In this document: positions 40,913-49,783 of the stretch, in pieces | Numbering within the stretch: the first letter of the stretch is position 1 | Layout of the letters: every line of letters starts with the position of its first letter | NCBI RefSeq assembly: GCF_025822245.1 | Contig: NZ_JACKTL010000026.1 | Location: 367,296-431,295 of the forward strand | DNA: 64,000 nucleotides | Direction: 5' to 3' | Source: Mycolicibacterium hodleri | GTDB lineage: Bacteria; Actinomycetota; Actinomycetes; Mycobacteriales; Mycobacteriaceae | The notes under the pieces: generated by a model | Told to the model about the DNA's origin: nothing | Database searches by the model: none | Seen by the model: only the letters and a program-made list of their open reading frames with translations | Translations under genes and position numbers: made by a program

Positions 40913-40928
40913 CATACTAAAAAGTATG
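40913..40928. promoter_or_regulatory. TetR-type operator over the -10 of the flavin monooxygenase gene
   Basis: CATACT and AGTATG flank AAAA, forming a perfect 16-bp inverted repeat 15 bp upstream of the monooxygenase ATG. On the minus strand TAGTAT (40919-40914) is a perfect TANNNT -10, so a bound repressor would block it. The next gene upstream encodes a TetR protein, the likely ligand of the site. Confidence 0.65.
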
Positions 40929-40933
40929 GTGGA

Positions 40934-41500
40934 TTAGCGTCCCAGCATCAGGTCGAGGAAGCGTTCGGCGCTGAGTTCGTGCCGGGCATCCGGTGTCGCA
41001 CCGGAGAGGTGAAGAAAGCCGATGCCGGCCGCGAACGTGGCGTTGGCGCGTAGGTCGGCGTCGTCGGCGTCGAAGCCGTAGTCCACGAAGGCTTGCCGCA
41101 CGGCCCGCAGCACGCGGCGGTCCGCAGCCCGGACGCTCTCGGCCACGGCGTCGTCCGTGCGTGCCCATTCCCGCATCGCCCGCTCGAGCGTCCAGTGCCG
41201 CTGGCTGAGCAACGACGACATCATGTGCGACAGCCGCTCCCGGGGGGTTGCCTCACCCGTGTCGTCGAAGGTGGAGCGATCCTGCTCGCGCAACGGGCCC
41301 CACGATCCGACGAGAGCGGCACGGTAACTCGGCATCCCGTCGAAGTGCCAGTAGAAACTGCCCTTCGTGACGCCCAGCCGCTCGCACAACCGGTCGACCT
41401 TCAAGGCCTTGATGCCCTCCTCCGCGAGCAGGGCATAGCCAGCTTCGATCCAGTCGTCCAATGCGAGCCGGTTGCCGGCAGCGCCGCGGGAACTCGCCAC
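40934..41500 (-). CDS. TetR-family regulator
   Basis: A 188-residue repressor with the HTH at about residues 10-50: LDDWIEAGYALLAEEGIKALKVDRLCERLGVTKGSFYWHF, the last part being the recognition helix. The C-terminal part is Ala-rich and helical. The GTG used is followed by ASSRGAAGNR; the frame is open to an ATG at 41554, which would add 18 residues. It is transcribed toward the flavin monooxygenase, with a palindromic operator in the 35-bp gap, so it probably represses the downstream pair. Confidence 0.85.
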   Translation of the reverse strand: MASSRGAAGNRLALDDWIEAGYALLAEEGIKALKVDRLCERLGVTKGSFYWHFDGMPSYRAALVGSWGPLREQDRSTFDDTGEATPRERLSHMMSSLLSQRHWTLERAMREWARTDDAVAESVRAADRRVLRAVRQAFVDYGFDADDADLRANATFAAGIGFLHLSGATPDARHELSAERFLDLMLGR

Positions 41501-41741
41501 GACCAGCAGTTTAGGGCTCTGAAATGGCCGTCGGTTGACGCAGCCGTCATTCAACGGACGTCTGGCGGAGTGGCTGGCGGTCGTCGCGCCATGTTTTACT
41601 TCGTACCGACAAGTTAATACTCAGGTCCGCCTGCTAAGGCTGCGCGGGCGCGGCAGGCGGCGATCCCGTCGCCGCTTTAGGGCGAGCTCGCATCGCCCAC
41701 GTCGTCGGTTTTCCCGTAACAGGAACTGGATGGATTCGTAG

Positions 41742-42713
<972 letters not shown>

Positions 42714-42732
42714 GGCTGATCCCTGGTTGACA

Positions 42733-42765
42733 GGTGGCGGGCGGGTTCAGAACCCGCCCGCCACC
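42733..42765. terminator. Bidirectional intrinsic terminator after the antigen 85 gene
   Basis: A perfect 15-bp stem (GGTGGCGGGCGGGTT and its complement) with a CAG loop, followed by TTCACC rather than a clean T-run. Its right half contains the last codons of the convergent AcuI-like gene, so the hairpin serves both transcripts. Confidence 0.75.
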
Positions 42766-43745
42766 TTCACCACTGCGCGGCCGGAGAACGCGCCGGCCCG
42801 CACCTGATCGATCACGTCGACGACGTCCTTGACGTCCACGTCGTGGGTGATGTGCGACAGGCGCTGGGGCTTCAAGGAGCCGCCGAGCAGCGTCCACAAT
42901 TCGCGGCGCGGCCCGATCCGCATCATCACCGAGTCCATGCCCAGCAGGGCGACCCCCCGCAGGATGAACGGCATCACCGTCGTGTTCAACGCTGGGCCGC
43001 CGGTGAGGCCGCTGGCCGCCACCGCCCCGCCGTAGGACAGCGAGCTGATGACGTCGGCCAGGGTGGCACCGCCGACGCAGTCCACCGCACCCGCCCAGCG
43101 CGTCTTGCCCAGCGCCCGCGGCTTGGCGTCGGGGTCGGCAGGCAGCCGCGGAATCACCTCGGCCGCGCCCAGCGCCTTCAACCGCTCCTCGGCGTCGGCC
43201 TTGCCGGTCGACGCGACGGTCTGATAGCCCGCCGCCGACAGCAAGTCCACGCTCACCGATCCGACGCCGCCGGTGGCTCCCGTGACGACGACGGGACCGT
43301 CGTCGGGTTCGATGCCACGGGCAATCAGCGCCTGCACGCTCATGGCCGCGGTGAACCCCGCGGTGCCGATCGCGGCCCCCTCGTAGGGCGTCAGAGAGCC
43401 CAGCGCGACGACCTGGTCGGCGGGCACCCGGGCGTACTCCGCGTAGCCGCCGTGCCGGCCGGTGCCGATCTCGTAGCCGTGGGCGAGCACGGCGTCGCCG
43501 ACCGCGAAGTCGTCCGACGACGATGCGACCACCTCGCCGGTGAGGTCGATGCCCGGCACCAGGGGGTAGTCCCGCGCCACGCCGCCCTTCGGGGTGAGTG
43601 CCAGCGCGTCCTTGAAGTTGACGCTGGAGTACGCCACGCGGATGGTTACCTCACCGGGTGGCAGATCCGCCTCGGTCAGCGTCTCGACCGCAGCGTCGAT
43701 GCGATCCTCGTGTTGCCGTGCGACCAGAGCCTGAAAGTCATCCAT
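42747..43745 (-). CDS. AcuI/YhdH-like acrylyl-CoA reductase family oxidoreductase
   Basis: Zinc-free medium-chain reductase of the YhdH/YhfP group; AcuI-type members reduce acrylyl-CoA to propionyl-CoA with NADPH. The 332-residue protein shows SSVNFKDALALTPKGGVARDYPLVPGIDLTGEV near residues 40-72, and HGYEIGTGRHGGYAEYARVP. The nucleotide motif GATGGVGSVSVDLL follows, then STGKADAEERLKALGAAEVI. It is third in line after fadE24 and fadE23 on the same strand (91 bp gap), the place fadB4 takes in M. tuberculosis. It could thus serve the same pathway. Its 3' end lies in a terminator hairpin. Confidence 0.85.
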   Translation of the reverse strand: MDDFQALVARQHEDRIDAAVETLTEADLPPGEVTIRVAYSSVNFKDALALTPKGGVARDYPLVPGIDLTGEVVASSSDDFAVGDAVLAHGYEIGTGRHGGYAEYARVPADQVVALGSLTPYEGAAIGTAGFTAAMSVQALIARGIEPDDGPVVVTGATGGVGSVSVDLLSAAGYQTVASTGKADAEERLKALGAAEVIPRLPADPDAKPRALGKTRWAGAVDCVGGATLADVISSLSYGGAVAASGLTGGPALNTTVMPFILRGVALLGMDSVMMRIGPRRELWTLLGGSLKPQRLSHITHDVDVKDVVDVIDQVRAGAFSGRAVVKVAGGF

Positions 43746-43767
43746 TCCGATGACGTTATCGTGCCCT

Positions 43768-43825
43768 GCCGGCGGGCAGGAGCGAAGCGACGGGGGAATG
43801 GCGCCGGCGGGCAGGAGCGAAGCGA
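43768..43825 (+). repeat. Two direct copies of a 23-bp repeat between the AcuI-like gene and fadE23
   Basis: The same 23 bases (GCCGGCGGGCAGG then AGCGAAGCGA) occur at 43768-43790 and 43803-43825, a period of 35 bp. The first copy continues into CGGGGGAA, and that 19-base core (43780-43798) recurs inside nuoL at 18414-18432. This looks like a dispersed short intergenic element. Confidence 0.7.
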
Positions 43826-43836
43826 GGACGGGTCGG

Positions 43837-45045
43837 CTACTTCAGCTCTGCCGAGGACAACCCGAGCAGCCGGCGGGCGACCACCAGCTGCTGGATCTGC
43901 TGGGTGCCCTCGAAGATGTCGAGGATCTTCGAGTCGCGTGCCCACTTCTCCAAAAGCGTGCTCTCGGAATAGCCGGTGGTCCCGGCCAATTCGACGGCCT
44001 TGAGGGTGACGTCGCTGCCTACCCGGGCGGCCTTCGCCTTGCCCATCGAGGCTTCCTTGGAGTTGGGAATCTTGTTGTCGGCTTGCCAGGCGGACCGCAC
44101 GGTCAAGAGGTAGCCGGCTTCCCAATCAGCTTCCAACCGCAAGAACTCCGCGGCCGGTGCACTCTGGGCGTGGGCAGGCTTGTCGTAGGAGATCTCCACG
44201 CCCGCCTCGGTGAGGATGGTGCGCAATTCCTCCAACGCCGCGCGGGCGACGCCGACGGCCATCGCCGCGACGATGGGCCGGGTGTTGTCGAAGGTCTCCA
44301 TGACGCCGGCAAAGCCCTTGTCGACGTTGATCTCTGGACTGCCCAGCAGGTTGTCCTTCGGGATCCGGGCGTTGTCGAAGCGAATGGCGGCCGTGTCGGA
44401 CGCCTTGATGCCGAGCTTGTGCTCGAGCCGCTCGACGGTCACGCCGGGATGGTCGCGCGGCACGATGAACGACTTGATCGCCGCGCGGCCCTTCGACTTG
44501 TCCAGCGTCGCCCAGACCACGATGTGGCTGGCGCGGGCTCCGGCGGTGACGTAGATCTTCTCGCCGTTGATGACGTACTCGTCGCCGTCGAGCTTGGCCG
44601 TCGTCGACACCGCGGCCGAGTCGGAGCCGAAGCTCGGCTCGGTGATGGCCATCGCTGCCCACACCTTGCCAAGACGGGTCAGCTGCTCGTCGGTCGCGAC
44701 GCCGGAGAGTGCGGCGTTGCCGAGCCCCTGAAACGGCACCGACAAGAGCAGGGCGACGTCGCCCCAGCTGATCTCGAGCGCGTTGACCAATGCGGACATG
44801 TTGGCGCCGTTGACGTTTACCTTCGAGTCGGCACCGTCGCGAAACGCTTCGGCCCCGGCGAAGGAGATGGTGTTGGCCGCCGTCATGCCCTCGAAAAGCT
44901 CGGCCAGCGTGTCCAGCTCGACCGGGTAGGCGTGCTCGGCGAGGTCGTACTTGCGCGAGATGGGCCGGAGCATCTCGGCGGCGGCGCCGTGGCTCGTGTC
45001 GATGACGGCTTGCAGCTTCTTGGGCATTTCGAGATTGATTGCCAT
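43837..45045 (-). CDS. fadE23: Acyl-CoA dehydrogenase FadE23
   Basis: FAD-dependent acyl-CoA dehydrogenase, 402 residues. Typical segments are MAITEPSFGSDSAAVSTTAKLDGDEYVINGEKIYVTAG in the flavin pocket, then GRAAIKSFIVPRDHPGVTVERLEHKLGIKASDTAAIRFDNARIP. The C-terminal LEKWARDSKILDIFEGTQQIQQLVVARRLLG supplies the flavin-adenine contacts and the FEGTQQIQ signature. The name rests on gene order: fadE24-fadE23 as in M. tuberculosis Rv3139-Rv3140, where the pair responds to isoniazid. It lies 52 bp after fadE24, and the two may form a heteromeric enzyme. Substrate not known from sequence. Confidence 0.9.
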   Translation of the reverse strand: MAINLEMPKKLQAVIDTSHGAAAEMLRPISRKYDLAEHAYPVELDTLAELFEGMTAANTISFAGAEAFRDGADSKVNVNGANMSALVNALEISWGDVALLLSVPFQGLGNAALSGVATDEQLTRLGKVWAAMAITEPSFGSDSAAVSTTAKLDGDEYVINGEKIYVTAGARASHIVVWATLDKSKGRAAIKSFIVPRDHPGVTVERLEHKLGIKASDTAAIRFDNARIPKDNLLGSPEINVDKGFAGVMETFDNTRPIVAAMAVGVARAALEELRTILTEAGVEISYDKPAHAQSAPAAEFLRLEADWEAGYLLTVRSAWQADNKIPNSKEASMGKAKAARVGSDVTLKAVELAGTTGYSESTLLEKWARDSKILDIFEGTQQIQQLVVARRLLGLSSAELK

Positions 45046-45097
45046 GAAAGGACTTTCGGATAGTGTCGAGAGACCAGGAGTTTGCGGACTACGCCGC

Positions 45098-46507
45098 TTA
45101 CAGAACTACGACGCCCTCGGCCACGCCGAGTGCACGGAGATCGCGGTACCAGCGTTCCACGGGGTGTTCCTTGGTGAAGCCGTGCCCGCCGAGCAGTTGC
45201 ACGCCGTCCAGGCCGATCTGCATCGCCTTGTCCGTGCCGAACTTCTTGGCCAGCGCCGCTTCTCGGGCGAAGGACAAACCCTGTTCGGCACGGGCGGCGC
45301 CGCGCCAGGTGATCAGACGCAGCCCGTCCAATTCGATGGCGATGTTGGCGCACATGAAGGCGACCGACTGCCGGCGTGCGATGGGCTCGCCGAACGCCTC
45401 CCGCTCCTTCACGTAGGGAATGACGTAGTCGAGGACGGCGTGCGACGTGCCGACCGCCAGCGCGGCCCAACCCAATCGGGCCAGGGCGATGGCTTCGGAG
45501 TAGTTGTGGGCGTGGTCGGTCTCGCTCGTCTCGTCCTCGCCGAGCCGGTTGTGCAGCGGCACCGCGACGCCGTCGAGCTCTACCTGGCCCAGCGCGGCGC
45601 CACGGATTCCCATGCTCGGGTCGGCCTTGACGGAGAGTCCTTCCGAGGCGGCTTCGACGATGAACAGCGTCGCCTTGCCGTTGAGCTGCGCGGCGATGAC
45701 GAACAGTTCGGCGTCGGCGGCGGCGGGCACCAGCGACTTGACCCCGGTCAGTCGGTAACCGCCCGGGGTGCGGGTGGCGACGGTCTTGAGTGCCGTCGGG
45801 TCGAACAACGCGTGTGGCTCGGCGATCGCGACACATGCTTGTGGCACGTTCTCGCCGGCGAACTCGGGAAGGTACGTGGCCTGCTGGCTGGCGCTGCCCC
45901 AGTGGGTCAGGGCCGACGCGACACCGCCCGGCGCGAGGATGGGGAGGGCGAGCCCCATGTCGCCGTAGGCGAGTGCCTCGGCCACCAGTGCGTTGGTGAC
46001 GGTGGTGCGGTGCGCGGCGATGCCGTCGAAGTCCTCGGGGATGTTGACGGCGGTGATGCCGAGCTCGGCGGCCTTGGCGATCAGCTCCGGGGGATAGGTC
46101 GCGGCGGCGTCGGCGTCGTGCGCCGCGGGCCGCAGGATCTCCTCGGCGAACTCGCTGATCGTCTCAACGATCATCTTCTGCTCGTCATCCGGCGTCAGGT
46201 CGAAATAGTCTGCGCCACTTGGCTTGAGCCGCGTCGCCGGCTTTCCGAGCCGCTGAACCCGGTTGAACTGACGCGCCGACCCGCCGATCGCGGAGAACAC
46301 CGTCTGCACGCCGTTGCGGAGGCCGCGGTTGAGCGGGTCCCGCAGGCCGCGGCGGTCCAGGAACTCCTGGCCGAGCAGGGGTGTGAGCAGGGCGAGTCCG
46401 ATGTCGGTCGCCGTTCGCTTGTGCCGCTGAAGGCCCACCGCGCTTTCGCGACCGGTGCGCTTCGGGCGCTGATTGGTGCCGCTCGGGGACGGCAGGGTGT
46501 TGGTCAT
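45098..46507 (-). CDS. fadE24: Acyl-CoA dehydrogenase FadE24
   Basis: Acyl-CoA dehydrogenase-fold protein of 469 residues, longer than usual because of an extra N-terminal 100 residues (KRTATDIGLALLTPLLGQEFLDR ... NRGLRNGVQTVFSAIGG). The dehydrogenase core starts near LTPDDEQKMIVETISEFAEEILRPAAHDADAAATYP, and the C-terminal end GGHGFTKEHPVERWYRDLRAL is conserved. It is first in the fadE24-fadE23-reductase operon. A perfect 22-bp palindrome sits on the promoter 41 bp before the start, suggesting tight repression. Confidence 0.9.
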   Translation of the reverse strand: MTNTLPSPSGTNQRPKRTGRESAVGLQRHKRTATDIGLALLTPLLGQEFLDRRGLRDPLNRGLRNGVQTVFSAIGGSARQFNRVQRLGKPATRLKPSGADYFDLTPDDEQKMIVETISEFAEEILRPAAHDADAAATYPPELIAKAAELGITAVNIPEDFDGIAAHRTTVTNALVAEALAYGDMGLALPILAPGGVASALTHWGSASQQATYLPEFAGENVPQACVAIAEPHALFDPTALKTVATRTPGGYRLTGVKSLVPAAADAELFVIAAQLNGKATLFIVEAASEGLSVKADPSMGIRGAALGQVELDGVAVPLHNRLGEDETSETDHAHNYSEAIALARLGWAALAVGTSHAVLDYVIPYVKEREAFGEPIARRQSVAFMCANIAIELDGLRLITWRGAARAEQGLSFAREAALAKKFGTDKAMQIGLDGVQLLGGHGFTKEHPVERWYRDLRALGVAEGVVVL

Positions 46508-46547
46508 ATCGACAGCCTCGCATCGTTGGGGCAGTACGCCATGACCG

Positions 46548-46569
46548 TATCTTACTATTGAGTAAGATA
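46548..46569. promoter_or_regulatory. Palindromic operator on the fadE24 promoter
   Basis: Nine-base arms TATCTTACT and AGTAAGATA flank ATTG, all perfectly paired. On the minus strand TAAGAT within the arm fits the TANNNT -10 pattern, about 40 bp from the fadE24 start. Size and form suit a TetR-family fatty-acid regulator; no such gene lies immediately adjacent. Confidence 0.7.
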
Positions 46570-46608
46570 AGCCGAGAGTGTTATCAACGTCACGGGACCG
46601 TCACGGTG

Positions 46609-46758
46609 TCACCGGTGATCGTCCGCCTCCGGATCGAGGGGTACCAGCACGGGGACGAAGGGCACGCTGATCCGCGGGTCGGCCACGGCCGTCGGCGCGA
46701 CGAGGGCGGCGCCAAATCCGGTGAGTGCGGCGGCTGCGAGGAGGGTGGACTTCTTCAT
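46609..46758 (-). CDS. Small secreted peptide
   Basis: A 49-residue frame with a clear Sec signal: MKK, then LLAAAALTGFGAALVAP and TAVADP with cleavage after A26. The mature 23 residues are P/V-rich (RISVPFVPVLVPL) and end in an acidic DPEADDHR. No Shine-Dalgarno is obvious. It lies between fadE24 and hisN, reads toward fadE24, and ends 40 bp before the operator. Codon third positions are G/C-rich, as in its neighbours. Like the peptide at 9.5 kb it begins MKK and has a 25-28-residue signal, but the mature parts are not alike. Confidence 0.5.
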   Translation of the reverse strand: MKKSTLLAAAALTGFGAALVAPTAVADPRISVPFVPVLVPLDPEADDHR

Positions 46759-46827
46759 GGCGACGAGGCTAGGGACTTTGGTGCCGGGGTGAATCGGGGA
46801 TTTCCCTACATCTGACGCCCGCGCCGT

Positions 46828-47610
46828 TCACCTGCCCGTCAGCCAGCCCAGGACCTCGTCGTGCAGGTGCCCGTTCGTGGCGATCGCGCTCCCGCCGTGC
46901 GGGCCGGGGGCTCCCTCGATGTTGGTGAACCGACCGCCGGCTTCGCGGACGACGATGTCGAGCGGCGCCAGGTCCCACAGCTTGACCTCGGGCTCGGTGA
47001 CGACGTCCACGGCTCCTTCAGCCAGTAGGCAGTACGACCAGAAGTCGCCGTAGCCGCGTACGCGCCACACCGCGTCGGTGAGCTCGACGAACCGGTCTCG
47101 GCGGTCCTCCCAACCGGTGGTGAGGTCGGAGAACGAGAGGCTCGCCGAATCGAGCTCGGACACGCCCGACACCGAGATGCGACGGCTGACGCCGTTGAAC
47201 GACGTGAACGCACCCTGGCCGGCACTGGCCCACCACCGTCGAGCCAAGGCGGGCGCGCTCACCACGCCGACCGTCGGCACGCCGTCGTCCAGCAGCGCGA
47301 TGAGCGTCGACCACACCGGTACGCCGCGGACGAAGTTCTTGGTGCCGTCGATGGGATCGAGCACCCATTGCCGACCCTCGAAAACCGCTGTGCCACCGAA
47401 CTCCTCGCCGAGGACCGCGTCGTCGGGTCGATTTGCGTCGAGCAGGCCGCGAAGCAGCTCCTCGGCCGACTTGTCGGCGTCGGTGACCGGCGTCAGGTCG
47501 GGTTTGGTCTCAACGTGAAGGTCTAGGGCGCCGAATCTGTCCAGGGTCAACGCATCGGCCTCGTCGGCCATCTGAAGTGCGAGGCCGAGGTCATCTGAGA
47601 CTGTTCTCAT
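46828..47610 (-). CDS. hisN: Histidinol-phosphatase / inositol-monophosphatase family protein HisN
   Basis: Mg-dependent phosphatase of the inositol monophosphatase fold, 260 residues; the mycobacterial and corynebacterial member at this locus (Rv3137) acts as histidinol-phosphate phosphatase, the step before histidinol dehydrogenase. The metal site is complete: E69-E70 (GEEFGG), D85, D88 in DPIDGTKNF, and the last Asp in [17 protein letters not shown]. The ATG is 16 bases from the start of a divergent gene. Assignment to HisN rather than another phosphatase of the fold rests on position. Confidence 0.85.
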   Translation of the reverse strand: MRTVSDDLGLALQMADEADALTLDRFGALDLHVETKPDLTPVTDADKSAEELLRGLLDANRPDDAVLGEEFGGTAVFEGRQWVLDPIDGTKNFVRGVPVWSTLIALLDDGVPTVGVVSAPALARRWWASAGQGAFTSFNGVSRRISVSGVSELDSASLSFSDLTTGWEDRRDRFVELTDAVWRVRGYGDFWSYCLLAEGAVDVVTEPEVKLWDLAPLDIVVREAGGRFTNIEGAPGPHGGSAIATNGHLHDEVLGWLTGR

Positions 47611-47625
47611 GGGTGCAGTCCTACC

Positions 47626-48072
47626 ATGGGTGTCGTGTTTGAAATCCTCGTGCTCTTGCTGGTAGTCGGTGGCCTCGTGCTCTTGGTGGGACCGCGAATC
47701 ATGGGGCGGCGAGGTCCCGGTGGTTCCCGGGGGCCCGGTGGCCTTGGCGGACCGGGTGGCCGCGGAGGGCAGTACGCACCTGGCACGCTCCTCGTCACCG
47801 GAGTCAGCGCCGGGGCCGCATCGGACGGCTCGCAATTCGTCACGATCACCGGCGTCATCAACGGTCCGACGGTGCGCGAGCACGAGGTCTACGGTCGCCT
47901 GCAGATGGCCGTCGGCACGGCGCCGAGCATGGGTCAGCTGATCCCCGTCGTGTACAGCACCAAGAACCCCGAGAAATGGTCCTTCGCGCCAAGCGACGCA
48001 CCCGAACCACACGCGCCGCCACCGCCGCCGGGCCCGCCCGCGCCGCCCCCGGGCCCGACCGAACTCCGTTAG
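47626..48072 (+). CDS. Membrane-anchored glycine/proline-rich conserved protein
   Basis: A 148-residue protein with one N-terminal membrane helix (about residues 3-22, [19 protein letters not shown]). A Gly/Arg-rich linker, a compact beta domain ([38 protein letters not shown]...[14 protein letters not shown]) and a tail of Pro/Gly repeats follow. No known function. It is divergent from hisN with only 15 bases between start codons. Its stop overlaps the stop of the convergent HNH gene by four bases (TTAG/CTAA region). Confidence 0.75.
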   Translation: MGVVFEILVLLLVVGGLVLLVGPRIMGRRGPGGSRGPGGLGGPGGRGGQYAPGTLLVTGVSAGAASDGSQFVTITGVINGPTVREHEVYGRLQMAVGTAPSMGQLIPVVYSTKNPEKWSFAPSDAPEPHAPPPPPGPPAPPPGPTELR

Positions 48073-49328
48073 GCGGCGTGCTCCGACAGCGCCAGAGCCA
48101 GGCGGACGTCGAGGGCGCTGTAGATCGTCGTCCGCCGCCCGGGCATTCGCGGCGCCACCGACCTGTGTCGGGCTCCGGTGGGCGTGGTGAATTCGGCGGT
48201 GTGACAACCGTTTTCGTCACTGGTGGTGGTCACCGACCAGCCCGTCGCCTCCTTGGCGTAGTTGCAGTGCGCACACTCGCCGAGTCCGTTGAGTGCACTG
48301 GTCGGTCCGTCGCGGCGGTGTGGGCGAGCGTGGTCGTGATGACGGATCGGGGCGTCGCAGTACGGGGTGCGGCAGGTGTCGTCACGCCGGTCGACGAATC
48401 TCTTCAGCCCCTTGGGGAACAGACGGGCCCGCGACTCCATCGCCACCAGCGCGCCACTGCGGGGGTGCTTGTACAGCCGCCGCAACGTAGCTTTCGACCG
48501 AGCGTCGTCGGCCGCCGCGGCGACCAGCCTGCGGGCCACCGTGGCCGGGACGGGCCCAAAGCCGGGTACCCGGGCGGGTGCCTGGTCCCCGCCGAGGAGG
48601 GTCTCGTCGGTGATCACCAGGTCCACGGCGACGGGGACGGGGACCTCGGCGGGGCGGCCGGTGATGCGTTCGACGAGGGTGTCGGCCATGACGTGGCCGC
48701 GGCCCCGACCGTCGCCGCACGCCTCGGCGGCGCGGTGCAGGGCGCCGTAGACCGCGACGCCCTGGGTCATGGGTAGTAGCGCGGTCACGTAGGTCATGGA
48801 GTCGGGGGCGGGGCGCACCCACACCGTGCGGTCGGATTCGGCGCGCACGGCGCGGTCGACGACGGCGTGGGGGTCCAGTTCGTAGGCGATGGCCTTGGCG
48901 TCGGCGGCGATCCTCTTGTCACCCTTGCCCTCCAAACTCTTCGTATCGGCGCACATCCTCGCGTCCAACACCCGCCGGTCCGCCACGCTCAGGCAGGCCG
49001 ACTCCCGGACGATCAACGTCGCCCGCCATTCCGACAGCCGGCCGGCGGCCAGGGCGGCCAGGGTGTGGGGCATCTCGTGGACCAGGGCGCGGGCGAAGCC
49101 AAGGTGACGACCGCCGCGGTTGGGGGAGTCGTGGCGGGCCAGGGCGACCTCACTGGCCAACCCCTTGCCCCGCTTGGCCGCGGGTATCCCGTTGGCGGCT
49201 TCGCGGGCGCGGCGCGCGGTGTCGAGTTGGGCGGTCAGGACGGCTTGTTCGGCGGCTGCGGCGCACTTGGCGCGTTCGAGCGCGGCGATGCGATCGACCA
49301 ACCCCGCCTCGTCCACCACGTCGAACAT
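48069..49328 (-). CDS. DUF222/HNH endonuclease domain protein (13E12-like), SOS-controlled
   Basis: A 419-residue protein of the actinobacterial DUF222-HNH family, to which the M. tuberculosis 13E12 repeat proteins belong. The DUF222 part spans about residues 30-330 ([30 protein letters not shown]). The HNH nuclease is at 345-390: [22 protein letters not shown], then [15 protein letters not shown], giving the His-Asn-His core and the zinc-binding C-x2-C. The ATG lies inside a consensus LexA box with a -10 (TAATAT) ending seven bases upstream, so the message is probably leaderless and DNA-damage inducible. Frames further upstream are not protein-like. Confidence 0.88.
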   Translation of the reverse strand: MFDVVDEAGLVDRIAALERAKCAAAAEQAVLTAQLDTARRAREAANGIPAAKRGKGLASEVALARHDSPNRGGRHLGFARALVHEMPHTLAALAAGRLSEWRATLIVRESACLSVADRRVLDARMCADTKSLEGKGDKRIAADAKAIAYELDPHAVVDRAVRAESDRTVWVRPAPDSMTYVTALLPMTQGVAVYGALHRAAEACGDGRGRGHVMADTLVERITGRPAEVPVPVAVDLVITDETLLGGDQAPARVPGFGPVPATVARRLVAAAADDARSKATLRRLYKHPRSGALVAMESRARLFPKGLKRFVDRRDDTCRTPYCDAPIRHHDHARPHRRDGPTSALNGLGECAHCNYAKEATGWSVTTTSDENGCHTAEFTTPTGARHRSVAPRMPGRRTTIYSALDVRLALALSEHAA

Positions 49329-49341
49329 GTGTTCGATATTA
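49321..49341 (-). promoter_or_regulatory. LexA (SOS) box and -10 of the HNH gene
   Basis: TCGAAC-ATGT-GTTCGA (49321-49336) matches the mycobacterial SOS box TCGAAC-N4-GTTCGA at every defined base. On the minus strand TAATAT (49341-49336) is directly adjacent, and the gene's ATG lies within the box, seven bases after the -10. LexA bound here would cover the transcription start. Confidence 0.85.
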
Positions 49342-49362
49342 CGACGGGTGTATGACAAGGTC

Positions 49363-49770
49363 ATGCCGCAACCACTGCCCGCAGGTCTGCTAGATCTCCT
49401 CCGCAAGCCAAGCCCCTGCTTCATCGCCACGCTGATGCCAGACGGATCGCCCCAGCTGACCGAGACGTGGGTGACCACGGACGGCGAGAACATCGTGGTC
49501 AACATCGTCGACGGAATGCAGAAGGCGCGGAACATCGCCCGAGATCCCCGCGTCGCCGTCAACGTCGTGGACCCCGAGAACGTCTACGGCTACTACGCCG
49601 TGCGTGGGCGCGTGGTGAAGACGACCACCGAGGGCGGACGGGAGAGCATCGACGAGCTCTCGCAGAAGTACTTGGGCATCCCGTATCCGAACTTCAGCGG
49701 CAATCCCGACGAGACCCGGTTGCTCATCACGATCGAGGCCGACTCGGTGAACTCGCCGCAACGGGGGTAG
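49363..49770 (+). CDS. PPOX-class split-barrel flavin/F420-binding protein (Rv1155-like)
   Basis: A 135-residue pyridoxamine-phosphate-oxidase-fold protein, of the mycobacterial group that binds FMN or F420 and reduces small substrates. The N-terminus LLRKPSPCFIATLMPDGSPQLTETWVTTDGENIVVNIVDGMQKARNIARDPRVAVNVVDPEN is the classic barrel pattern, with RGRVV and the Glu-rich helix following. The ATG gives a protein of normal length. Its start is 34 bp from the divergent HNH gene, so the LexA site could influence it too. It ends 13 bp before the convergent fprA stop. Confidence 0.87.
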   Translation: MPQPLPAGLLDLLRKPSPCFIATLMPDGSPQLTETWVTTDGENIVVNIVDGMQKARNIARDPRVAVNVVDPENVYGYYAVRGRVVKTTTEGGRESIDELSQKYLGIPYPNFSGNPDETRLLITIEADSVNSPQRG

Positions 49771-49783
49771 TCGTGCCGGAGGT

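Noticed and set aside
41657-41675. Hairpin upstream of the antigen 85 gene as an attenuator
   Set aside because: Short GC stem with only three T after it, expected by chance at this base composition.
46558-46815. 85-residue plus-strand frame beginning in the fadE24 operator
   Set aside because: Low-complexity Gly/Arg/Glu; the minus strand encodes a signal-peptide protein there.
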